Shown piece by piece: positions 1 to 5,361 of a DNA stretch of 5,375 nt. A program made the translations under genes and the position numbers. The notes under the pieces are model-generated. The model saw only the letters and a list, made by a program, of their open reading frames with translations. It was not told the DNA's origin and did no database searches. The stretch comes from an uncultured Ruminococcus sp. (lineage in GTDB: Bacteria; Bacillota; Clostridia; Oscillospirales; Acutalibacteraceae): contig CADCOZ010000121.1 of the NCBI GenBank assembly GCA_902803125.1, forward strand, positions 1 to 5,375, in the 5' to 3' direction. Position 1 is the stretch's first letter. The number at the start of each line of letters is the position of its first letter.

Positions 1-488
1 CCGAAGCTATTCGCTTCTATACACCCTTGGTGGCCACGATTATTTATAATGTTGCAAAGGGCTCCTTAACGAAAGAAGATATGGAAGAGGTTACCGCCGA
101 TGTTTTTATTACCCTTTGGAACAATACCGACAAAATACAGCAGGATAAACTGAAGGGTTACCTTTGCTGTATTGCCAAAACAAGAGCACTGAATAAGCTC
201 GCTGTACACAAAACCAATTTGGTAAACATCGAAGATTATGACATAGAAGATGATTTTTCCATCAGTGATGAAACCGAAACCAAAGATATTCAGCAGGAAC
301 TCAAGGAACTGATCGAAACTATCACCGAACCGGATAAAGAAATCCTCATGCGCTACTATTTTTACTATCAATCCACCTCTAAAATTGCACAGGCCTTGTG
401 CATGAACATCGAAACCATCAAATACCGACTCAAACGCACCAAAAACAAACTCAAAACCATGCTGACAGAAAGGGGCTATTCCTTATGA
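1..488 (+). CDS. ECF-type RNA polymerase sigma factor, 5'-partial (sigma factor 1)
   Basis: This is a sigma-70 family, ECF-like sigma factor that should direct RNA polymerase to a small regulon when released by its membrane partner. The reading frame is open from the left edge (first full codon at base 3), and 161 residues are visible. Alignment with the complete paralogue at 2146 puts the first visible residue at about residue 20, so some 19 residues lie outside the window. The region 2 core is clear: the helix with EDMEEVTADVFITLW, then KLKGYLCCIAKTRALNKL for -10 binding and melting. An acidic linker (about EDYDIEDDFS) follows. Region 4 begins near EPDKEILMRYY and has a helix-turn-helix ending IETIKYRLKRTKNKL. 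No extra C-terminal domain is seen. The stop TGA (486-488) overlaps the ATG of the next gene, indicating a translationally coupled operon. The family assignment is firm; the regulon is unknown. Confidence 0.93.
   Translation, partial: EAIRFYTPLVATIIYNVAKGSLTKEDMEEVTADVFITLWNNTDKIQQDKLKGYLCCIAKTRALNKLAVHKTNLVNIEDYDIEDDFSISDETETKDIQQELKELIETITEPDKEILMRYYFYYQSTSKIAQALCMNIETIKYRLKRTKNKLKTMLTERGYSL
469..475 (+). promoter_or_regulatory. Ribosome binding site for the first membrane partner, inside sigma gene 1
   Basis: AAAGGGG lies 9 bases before the ATG at 485. It sits inside the codons for the sigma factor's C-terminal T-E-R-G residues. Together with the ATGA stop/start overlap it decides the start of the downstream gene: the in-frame ATG at 398 lies deep in the sigma gene and has no such site. 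Confidence 0.75.
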
Positions 489-1942
489 AAACAACCTTTA
501 GAAAAACAATTGACACTTTTGATGAAAGCCTTTTAGCAGACGACACCACCGTTATTGAACCCATCGCATTGGATCTTGACAAAATAACTGCCGATGTTTT
601 TGACCATATTCACACAGCAGAACCCCCCAAGAGAAAAAGAAAAAAGTGGTTTCCGATTTTGATCGCCGCTGTTATTTCAACGGCTGTTATCGGCACAACC
701 GTTATCGCTGTAAAAAGCGGTTTAGACAGCCGCTTTGCCGATGTTGTCAGCGGTGAAACGGATGCCGTTGATTTGTACGATGACGGCAGCTTTACGTTTG
801 ACACGACTGATGACAACCTGCAAGCCAATTTTTTAGGCGTAACAGGTGACAGTACCACGGTCTTTGCCGGAATGGAACTTTCCTATAAAGATGGCCGCAC
901 GTTTACCGGAACGTATGACGGTTTCTTAGACCCGGAGCCGGCGGAAGCCTTCTTTGAACCGGAGGAACATCTGTACAAAGCGAAACAAACCGGAACGGTT
1001 GCTATCCTTGATGTCAACGGAGGCGAAATTCCGGACAGTTTTGAAAAAATCAGCCATGAGGATTTGGAATGCGGCCTGAAGGCTGTTCAGCAGAACGGCA
1101 GTGATTTATTAGGCATTAACCAAATGACCTACCTGCTCAGCAAGGATAAAAAGACCCTCAAAATCTATTTTTCTCTCGATACCTCTGAACCGAACTGTGC
1201 CGTGGACGGTACCTTGACCTTTGGTGCCAACTATATCACTCTTTATCGTTTAACAGAAAAGCTGGCCGCCTATGATGTCTTTGATGCCGAAACCCTTCAG
1301 ACCGCCGCCGATCTCTGTCAGTCAAAGGGCATTACAGACAGTACCCGCTGGGAGCGTGAAAACGGTCAATATGTCCTCTATCGTTTCACCACACAAAAAC
1401 AGGCACTTCCTTTTACGACTTCTTTCAAGATGCATTATGATGCCCAAAATAACTATCTGAACCTCACCCTCAACAAAGATAATGCACCGCACACGGTCAA
1501 AGATGACCAAGTTCTTTCTCTCTCTTTGGAACCGTTTTCTGCCAAGCTGACGGGTGATGACATTGTTTTGGGAGAACACTCCGAAAAAAGCCCCCATGAA
1601 TGGCAAAAAGAATGGGCGGCTCATGAGGATTTTCTCACGATGGCCGAAGAAAACACAAAGATCGTTTTGCAGGACGGTACCGTCTATTATTTCGGTTTCC
1701 ACGTCAACAATCTGAATGTGACAGCAGAAGCGGACGGTACTACCAAAGCCTTTGTCCATGTAGAAGGAGATGCTTTTTATACCGAACAGCCCATCAGCTA
1801 TTACCAACAGCTTCAGAACACTTCTTTGGAAACCACGCAGTTTTCCGGCACATGGTACATGAAACGTGTTCTGGTTGACCCCCGCAATATCGCACAGGTC
1901 ATTGTTAACGGCGATATCGTTTATTCCGCTGACAACACCTGA
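485..1942 (+). CDS. Single-pass membrane anti-sigma/sensor protein, partner of sigma factor 1 (485 aa)
   Basis: This is a probable membrane-bound anti-sigma factor. The cytoplasmic N-terminus (residues 1-54) has two stretches shared with the second partner: TFR..(I/F)D..DE at about 4-14 and a helix with K-I-x(3)-V-x(3)-I-H at 33-43. A basic KRKRKK cluster (49-54) precedes one hydrophobic segment (about 55-76), predicting an N-in/C-out topology. The remaining roughly 405 residues are exported, polar and rich in beta-type alternation, with no catalytic motif that I recognise. Recognisable exported elements are the block around NFLGVTGD with a following DG-F motif, an LSKDKK-x-IYF strand near 215-230, an LEPF motif at P350, and a terminal VIVNGDIVY motif at 472-480. 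This layout resembles Clostridia/Bacilli ECF anti-sigma proteins of the DUF4179 type; that family name is a resemblance, not a proven hit. No zinc-binding H-x3-C-x2-C motif is present. Start ATG 485 overlaps the sigma stop codon. Anti-sigma function is inferred from operon structure and topology. Confidence 0.82.
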   Translation: MKTTFRKTIDTFDESLLADDTTVIEPIALDLDKITADVFDHIHTAEPPKRKRKKWFPILIAAVISTAVIGTTVIAVKSGLDSRFADVVSGETDAVDLYDDGSFTFDTTDDNLQANFLGVTGDSTTVFAGMELSYKDGRTFTGTYDGFLDPEPAEAFFEPEEHLYKAKQTGTVAILDVNGGEIPDSFEKISHEDLECGLKAVQQNGSDLLGINQMTYLLSKDKKTLKIYFSLDTSEPNCAVDGTLTFGANYITLYRLTEKLAAYDVFDAETLQTAADLCQSKGITDSTRWERENGQYVLYRFTTQKQALPFTTSFKMHYDAQNNYLNLTLNKDNAPHTVKDDQVLSLSLEPFSAKLTGDDIVLGEHSEKSPHEWQKEWAAHEDFLTMAEENTKIVLQDGTVYYFGFHVNNLNVTAEADGTTKAFVHVEGDAFYTEQPISYYQQLQNTSLETTQFSGTWYMKRVLVDPRNIAQVIVNGDIVYSADNT

Positions 1943-1963
1943 TATCCCCTGACTTCTTTTTTC

Positions 1964-2007
1964 ACAGGACGAACTCATCTTCACCGATGAATTCGTCCTG
2001 TTTTTTT
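1964..2007 (+). terminator. Rho-independent terminator of cassette 1
   Basis: A hairpin begins 21 bases after the stop codon. The outer stem is ACAGGACGAA paired with TTCGTCCTGT (10 bp), followed by one C/A mismatch, an inner 5-bp stem TCATC/GATGA and a TTCACC loop. A run of seven T (2001-2007) follows directly. The flanking bases CTTTTTTC (1956-1963) and GAAAAAAG (2008-2015) could also pair. No T run is placed for the other direction, so it should act on + strand transcription only, separating the two cassettes. Confidence 0.9.
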
Positions 2008-2039
2008 GAAAAAAGATTTCTTTTCTTGGGGATATCGTG

Positions 2040-2045
2040 TATAAT
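2040..2045 (+). promoter_or_regulatory. Candidate -10 element (TATAAT) of cassette 2
   Basis: This is a perfect TATAAT in the only intergenic gap before the second sigma gene. The hexamer 17 bases upstream (TTTCTT, 2017-2022) is a poor match to TTGACA, so a housekeeping promoter here would be weak or activator-dependent. Transcription would start near 2052 and leave a leader of about 95 bases. This could be chance in AT-rich DNA. Confidence 0.4.
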
Positions 2046-2046
2046 G

Positions 2047-2072
2047 ATGACAGTTTTTAATGAAAAAGTCAT
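2047..2072 (+). promoter_or_regulatory. AT-rich imperfect dyad in the leader of cassette 2
   Basis: ATGAC (2047-2051) pairs with GTCAT (2068-2072), and TTTTT (2054-2058) with AAAAA (2063-2067). There is a two-base AG bulge on one arm and an AATG loop, and five T (2072-2076) follow. As RNA this would be a weak hairpin. Because it overlaps the start predicted from the TATAAT at 2040, an operator is at least as likely as an attenuator. Its function is unproven. Confidence 0.3.
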
Positions 2073-2101
2073 TTTTCCTGCCCCTAAAACGGATTGCGAG
2101 C

Positions 2102-2110
2102 TGTTATATT
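2102..2110 (+). promoter_or_regulatory. Candidate extended -10 promoter element (TGTTATATT)
   Basis: TG-T-TATATT fits an extended -10 (TGn plus a hexamer with five of six TATAAT matches). There is no TTGACA-like hexamer 17 bases upstream, as is common for extended -10 promoters. Transcription would start around 2116-2118, within the perfect palindrome at 2112-2125 and about 29 bases before the GTG start. An ECF-type autoregulatory promoter was looked for; TAAAAC at 2085-2090 is vaguely -35-like, but no matching CGT-type -10 sits at the right spacing. Confidence 0.4.
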
Positions 2111-2111
2111 A

Positions 2112-2125
2112 TTAGAAGCTTCTAA
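2112..2125. promoter_or_regulatory. Perfect 14-bp palindrome, possible operator
   Basis: TTAGAAGCTTCTAA equals its own reverse complement. It lies between the candidate extended -10 and the RBS of sigma gene 2, spanning the predicted transcription start, where a dimeric repressor would block initiation. No regulator in the window is known to bind it, and its function is inferred only from position and symmetry. Confidence 0.4.
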
Positions 2126-2130
2126 AATTC

Positions 2131-2138
2131 AAAGGAGG
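2131..2138 (+). promoter_or_regulatory. Strong ribosome binding site of sigma gene 2
   Basis: AAAGGAGG is a near-perfect anti-16S match, 7 bases before the GTG at 2146. It fixes that GTG as the start. The resulting protein begins M-D-V-E-K and gives the full region 2 length expected for the family. Confidence 0.85.
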
Positions 2139-2145
2139 TACAAGC

Positions 2146-2688
2146 GTGGATGTAGAAAAATTGGCCAAACGACTGAAACGCAAGGACGAAAAAGCCTTGA
2201 GCGATATTATCCTTCATTTTACACCGTGGGTGTCTGCAATTATTTATAATGTAGGCGGCGGTTCTTTGACAAAGGAAGATATCGAAGAAGTGACCTCCGA
2301 TGTTTTTTTGACACTCTGGAACAATGCTGACAAGGTACAGCCCGATAAACTCAAAGGTTATTTGGGCTGTATCGCCAAAACCAGAGCACTCAATAAACTT
2401 TCTTCTCTTAAAGCGGGTACGCTCGTGGACATTGATGATTATGATCCTGAAGATAATTTTTCTATCGCAGAAAATACAGAACAACAGGAACTGAATCGTT
2501 CGCTGAAAGAAATTATCCGCACACTGCCGGAGCCGGACCGTGAAATATTGATTCGTTACTACTATTACTATCAAAAAACGCCGGAAATTGCCGAGGTGAT
2601 GCAGATACATCTGGAAACCGTTAAATCCAAACTCAAACGCACCCGACAAAAGCTCAAGGCCATTCTTACAGAAAGGGGGTTTTGTTGA
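2146..2688 (+). CDS. ECF-type RNA polymerase sigma factor (sigma factor 2, 180 aa)
   Basis: This is a complete sigma-70 family ECF-like factor, of usual length for the group. Region 2 spans about residues 15-85, with IEEVTSDVFLTLW (46-58) for core binding and KLKGYLGCIAKTRALNKL (68-85) for -10 recognition. An acidic linker with repeated Asp lies at 95-104. Region 4 starts at about 113, with LPEPDREIL (127-135), a tyrosine-rich stretch (138-142), and a helix-turn-helix at 146-170 carrying the LETVKSKLKRT recognition helix. By hand count it is about 60% identical to the partial sigma factor at the left edge; region 2 is almost unchanged, while the linker and the first helix of the HTH differ most. 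GTG is the start codon. The stop TGA overlaps the next gene's ATG by one base (TGATG), coupling its translation to the membrane partner. The regulon is unknown; autoregulation is possible but no matching ECF promoter was identified. Confidence 0.95.
   Translation: MDVEKLAKRLKRKDEKALSDIILHFTPWVSAIIYNVGGGSLTKEDIEEVTSDVFLTLWNNADKVQPDKLKGYLGCIAKTRALNKLSSLKAGTLVDIDDYDPEDNFSIAENTEQQELNRSLKEIIRTLPEPDREILIRYYYYYQKTPEIAEVMQIHLETVKSKLKRTRQKLKAILTERGFC
2672..2679 (+). promoter_or_regulatory. Ribosome binding site for the second membrane partner, inside sigma gene 2
   Basis: AAAGGGGG lies 8 bases before the ATG at 2688, again within the sigma codons for T-E-R-G. It supports ATG 2688 over the in-frame TTG codons at 2682 and 2685, which are too close to the site. 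Confidence 0.75.
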
Positions 2689-5123
2689 TGTCCACCTTCA
2701 GAGAATTATTTGACCAAATAGACGAAGATTTTGATATTGATGAAGCAACGATTTCCCGCTGTCCCGTCATTGACCCGCAAAAGATATCCAACAATGTTTT
2801 ACAGCAAATCCATTCGCAAAAACCCCAAAGCAAAAAGCACAAGTACCTCAGCATTTTCCTGGTTGCGGCGGCTGTTTCTGCCATCCTTGTCAGCAGTACG
2901 GTAATTGCCACCCAACTGCTCAAGCCGGACTTCACCGAAAAATATAACGGCGATGTCAGTGCGCTGACCATCTATGAACCGGAGAAATTCCGCTTTACCT
3001 CAGCCAATGATACGCTTTCCGCTTATTTTGTCGGCCTTGTCGGCGACCAAAATAATATCGTGGCCTCTGTTTCCCTGACCAAAGCGGACAACACCACCTT
3101 CTTAACAGACGAAGACGGTTTTTTACAGCCGGAAGCCACCTTGATTTCTATGCTATGGTCATCCGATGACTGGATACAGCCGGAAGACGGTGATTATCTG
3201 ACAAGCCTGCGCAGTATGCACAGCACTTATGATTATGAGTATGTTTGCTATACCAAATGCGGTGATGACAATTACTTGATTCTGGAACATCCTTCCACGC
3301 TGGAATGCCGTCTGAGCGAGGACAAGAAAGAAATCATGCTGTATATCAATATCAATGCAGAAACCGGTGCGTCCGAAGGCGGTATCACCGAGTTGAGCTT
3401 CGACCATCTCTATGCCTGCAAAAACAGCAGGCTCCTGGGAACCTATCCCGATTGGGAAGAAAGCACCCGCCAGAAAGCCGATGACTATTGCTTGGAACAA
3501 GGCATCAATATGGGCGAAAACTGTCGTGTGGTGTATGAGGACGGTATGTATCAGCTTTACGAGATAGAAAAAATCCGTTATGATATGCCGTTTGATCTGA
3601 GCTTTACCATGGATTTTGAAATGACCGAACCGATTACGTCTGTTATCGAAGCGGATCATGCACCGGATTTTCTCCGGCCGGATACCAGTGTTGAAATGAC
3701 ACTGTCACCGTTCCATCTCCAATTGTCGTCTGAAAGACTGCTTGCCAAAGAGGACGTTGCCGCTTTGCTGACGGATTACTGCCATCTCCATCAATATTCC
3801 GAAGAAGATACCCAAAAAGCAGTGGCGGCGGCTGATGATGACTTTTTTTCCATTGACAACGCCTATGCCCTTTCCGTTTTTCAGGAAAAACAGCGGGGAG
3901 AGGATTATTACTTCCTTGATTCCTCTTCCTCTTATGTTACCATGAAAGACCAGCATATCTACTATCTTGTCGAAGGCAATACGTCCACCGGCTTTTATAC
4001 CGAGGACGGCGTTATGCTGACGGTAGAAGATAAAATGACGCTGTATTTCAGCGATATCCCCATGGAAGTCGAAAGGGGAAAAACCATCTTGGACGAAGTC
4101 AAAAATTCCAGCGTTCTGAATCCGAAAGAAGTGGACTCCATCACGATCAACGGTCAAATCATTTACCGACAGGGTCAAGACGGTCATGCCGTCGTGAATG
4201 CTTCTGTCTTTGATAAAAGCCGGTTCCATCTCGTGAAAGGTTCCGAACAAACCTATACGGATTATTTCAGCCATAACGAATTGGCCAATCAGCTGATGCG
4301 TGACCTGACCTTTAAGCCGGTTTGGTATTACCAAACAGACACGGGTCATTATCAGGTACTCAGTATGACATTGACAGTCTGCGGAACAGAAGAACAGCTG
4401 ATAGAACTGATCAAACAGTTGGAAAAGAATCAGGAAAACGACCTCATTATTGCCAACATTTCTGTCACCAAAGAAAACGATGCCAGCGGACAGCGAACGA
4501 TGATGGTTGAGATGAACAGCTACTATCCTGACACAGACAATTCTCTCAGTGAAGAAGAGGCCACAGAGGTTCTCCTCCAACAAATTACCTATACGGATAA
4601 TGGCGATTATCTGAAGCAGTACTTTCAAAGAGGTGCTTCCCCGTACATCACGCCGCTTTTCCTTTCTGACGAGATACCGAACTATCTTCCTGATATGAAC
4701 CATGAAGAGCAAGCCAACCGTATTGACTTTGGTCTGGAATATCAAGCGGCCCCTCATGTTTTCCAAGAAGGCTATGCTTTTGCGGTGTACATCACGCCGT
4801 ATAAAGTTCTGTTGGAAGCCATTGAAACAGATCCCTTTGGTCATCCGGAAGCCTTTACCGACACGGAATTTATTGACTATGAACAATCCTTTATCCGCAT
4901 GAAGGACGGCACCGAATACCGCTTTGTTGATTTCGGACAAACACAAGTATTCAAAGATACCTATTTTACCCAAGATTGGATACTGGCTTATACGGATCAA
5001 CCCTTTGACAATGATCTGCGGCTAAGCGAAAACGAAAAAATAGCCGCAACGGTTACCCTTGATATCCACAACATTGATATCATTATGCTCAATGGCGATA
5101 CCCTCTATCACAGCGATACTTAA
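2688..5123 (+). CDS. Large single-pass membrane anti-sigma/sensor protein with duplicated C-terminal module (811 aa)
   Basis: This is the probable anti-sigma partner of sigma factor 2. The cytoplasmic N-terminus (1-52) carries the same TFR..FD..DE (3-13) and K-I-x(3)-V-x(3)-I-H (32-42) stretches as the first partner. A single hydrophobic segment lies at about 53-75 after the basic patch KKHK (49-52), giving an N-in/C-out topology. Exported residues 76-494 align along their whole length with the first partner: YFVGLVGD, DGF, LSEDKKEIMLY, the LSPF motif at P341, and the end motif ITINGQIIY at 485-493. It then continues where the first partner stops. Residues 495-552 are a linker, 553-613 resemble the PilO ferredoxin-like fold, and 614-696 are unassigned. 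Residues 697-811 are a second copy of the C-terminal module (ITPY at 702-705, MKDGTEYRF, and LNGDTLY at 801-807). No catalytic residues or zinc motif were recognised. Sensing of an envelope signal is inference. Confidence 0.85.
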   Translation: MSTFRELFDQIDEDFDIDEATISRCPVIDPQKISNNVLQQIHSQKPQSKKHKYLSIFLVAAAVSAILVSSTVIATQLLKPDFTEKYNGDVSALTIYEPEKFRFTSANDTLSAYFVGLVGDQNNIVASVSLTKADNTTFLTDEDGFLQPEATLISMLWSSDDWIQPEDGDYLTSLRSMHSTYDYEYVCYTKCGDDNYLILEHPSTLECRLSEDKKEIMLYININAETGASEGGITELSFDHLYACKNSRLLGTYPDWEESTRQKADDYCLEQGINMGENCRVVYEDGMYQLYEIEKIRYDMPFDLSFTMDFEMTEPITSVIEADHAPDFLRPDTSVEMTLSPFHLQLSSERLLAKEDVAALLTDYCHLHQYSEEDTQKAVAAADDDFFSIDNAYALSVFQEKQRGEDYYFLDSSSSYVTMKDQHIYYLVEGNTSTGFYTEDGVMLTVEDKMTLYFSDIPMEVERGKTILDEVKNSSVLNPKEVDSITINGQIIYRQGQDGHAVVNASVFDKSRFHLVKGSEQTYTDYFSHNELANQLMRDLTFKPVWYYQTDTGHYQVLSMTLTVCGTEEQLIELIKQLEKNQENDLIIANISVTKENDASGQRTMMVEMNSYYPDTDNSLSEEEATEVLLQQITYTDNGDYLKQYFQRGASPYITPLFLSDEIPNYLPDMNHEEQANRIDFGLEYQAAPHVFQEGYAFAVYITPYKVLLEAIETDPFGHPEAFTDTEFIDYEQSFIRMKDGTEYRFVDFGQTQVFKDTYFTQDWILAYTDQPFDNDLRLSENEKIAATVTLDIHNIDIIMLNGDTLYHSDT
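3687..4169 (+). repeat. C-terminal sensor module, copy 1 (residues about 334-494 of the 811-aa protein)
   Basis: This is a protein-level repeat. It opens with a T-L-S-P-F strand, contains a strand with V-T-M-K-D-x-x-I-Y-Y, and ends with ITINGQIIY. The end of the 485-aa protein (about residues 343-485) has the same order: LEPF, LQDGTVYYF and VIVNGDIVY. It is longer than copy 2 because of an insert of about 45 residues (a helical stretch around VAALLTDYCHLHQ) between the first two strands. Homology is by eye and divergent. Confidence 0.6.
4344..4526 (+). other. PilO-like segment (residues about 553-613) of the 811-aa protein
   Basis: The segment reads as strand (QVLSMTLTVCGT), amphipathic helix (EEQLIELIKQLEKN), strand (LIIANISVTKE), short turn with G, then strand (RTMMVEMNSYY). 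This order, with G before the helix, L-x-x-L-E-K in the helix, I-x-N-I-x-V/L-x in the next strand and a closing Y-Y, is the pattern of the ferredoxin-like domain of type IV pilus protein PilO and relatives. The call rests on pattern resemblance only and needs a profile or structure comparison. A pilus role is not implied. Confidence 0.4.
4776..5120 (+). repeat. C-terminal sensor module, copy 2 (residues about 697-811)
   Basis: This is the compact second copy of the module at the extreme C-terminus: V-Y-I-T-P-Y opening, F-I-R-M-K-D-G-T-E-Y-R-F middle, and I-I-M-L-N-G-D-T-L-Y close. The closing motif is closer to the VIVNGDIVY end of the 485-aa protein in keeping NGD, whereas copy 1 has NGQ. 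This suggests that a C-terminal domain was duplicated or recruited after the cassette duplication. Confidence 0.55.
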
Positions 5124-5132
5124 TAGGCCAAG

Positions 5133-5166
5133 AACAGGTACGATGAAAGTCGTACCTGTTTTGTTT
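5133..5166 (+). terminator. Rho-independent terminator of cassette 2
   Basis: A perfect 11-bp stem, AACAGGTACGA paired with TCGTACCTGTT, encloses a six-base TGAAAG loop and is followed by TTTTGTTT. It begins 10 bases after the stop codon. Its T tract is also the first bases of the 74-bp repeat array, so transcripts should end just as the array begins. Confidence 0.9.
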
Positions 5167-5177
5167 CATGGGATACA
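5162..5177. promoter_or_regulatory. Degenerate parS-like site 1
   Basis: TGTTTCATGGGATACA matches the perfect parS at 13 of 16 positions and keeps the left half-site TGTTTCA. The central CACGTG is broken, so strong ParB binding is doubtful. It lies 38 bp before perfect site 1. Confidence 0.5.
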
Positions 5178-5199
5178 TTGGCGGGAAACTTCCTTACTT

Positions 5200-5215
5200 T
5201 GTTTCACGTGAAACA
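5200..5215. promoter_or_regulatory. parS: parS-type ParB binding site 1
   Basis: TGTTTCACGTGAAACA is a perfect 16-bp palindrome matching the Bacillus subtilis Spo0J/ParB consensus TGTTNCACGTGAAACA at every defined base. ParB loads at such sites as a CTP-dependent clamp and spreads, organising the region for segregation. The sequence match is certain; binding in vivo is inferred. Confidence 0.85.
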
Positions 5216-5235
5216 TTGACAGGAACCCTCTATTT

Positions 5236-5251
5236 TGTTTCATGGGATACA
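5236..5251. promoter_or_regulatory. Degenerate parS-like site 2
   Basis: The sequence is the same as degenerate site 1, exactly 74 bp later and 38 bp before perfect site 2. The same three differences from parS recur, so the degenerate form was fixed before the 74-bp unit was amplified. Confidence 0.5.
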
Positions 5252-5273
5252 CTGGCGGGAAACTTCCTTACTT

Positions 5274-5289
5274 TGTTTCACGTGAAACA
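5274..5289. promoter_or_regulatory. parS: parS-type ParB binding site 2
   Basis: This is an identical perfect 16-bp palindrome, exactly 74 bp after site 1. Conservation of the palindrome across units while flanking bases vary fits selection on the site, although recent duplication alone could also explain it. Confidence 0.85.
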
Positions 5290-5309
5290 TTGGCAGGAAC
5301 CCTCTGTTT

Positions 5310-5325
5310 TGTTTCATGAGATATT
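5310..5325. promoter_or_regulatory. Degenerate parS-like site 3, further decayed
   Basis: TGTTTCATGAGATATT keeps the left half-site, but its right half is disrupted by the two-base deletion of this unit. It begins 36 bp before perfect site 3. The loss of this copy while the neighbouring perfect site is intact suggests that the degenerate site is not under strong constraint. Confidence 0.4.
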
Positions 5326-5345
5326 GGTGGGAAACTTCCTTACTT

Positions 5346-5361
5346 TGTTTCACGTGAAACA
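5346..5361. promoter_or_regulatory. parS: parS-type ParB binding site 3
   Basis: This is the third identical perfect palindrome, 72 bp after site 2. The palindrome is intact although its unit has diverged most (a deletion and several substitutions on either side), which is the better evidence that the site itself is maintained. Confidence 0.85.

Noticed and set aside
398..484. ATG at 398 as the start of the first membrane protein
   Set aside because: This would overlap sigma region 4 by about 90 bases, has no RBS, and would add a low-complexity basic tail rich in His, Gln and Thr that is absent from the paralogue. ATG 485 has an RBS and the coupled overlap.
27..488. TTG at 27 as the true start of sigma gene 1
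   Set aside because: The frame is open to the left edge, and the residues before it align with residues 20-27 of the complete paralogue, so the gene is cut by the window.
485..700. Zinc-binding anti-sigma (ZAS) domain in the cytoplasmic N-terminus
   Set aside because: No H-x3-C-x2-C motif exists. The first partner has no cysteine before its membrane segment, and the second has only one.
1322..1984. 220-codon open frame on the - strand
   Set aside because: It lies opposite a well-supported gene, runs into the terminator hairpin, has no RBS or recognisable domain, and is rich in Phe, Ile and Cys typical of antisense shadows.
3705..5000. 431-codon open frame on the - strand
   Set aside because: It is long, but antisense to the repeated and conserved modules of the 811-aa protein. 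Its composition looks like a reverse translation, with no signal, domain or initiation site.
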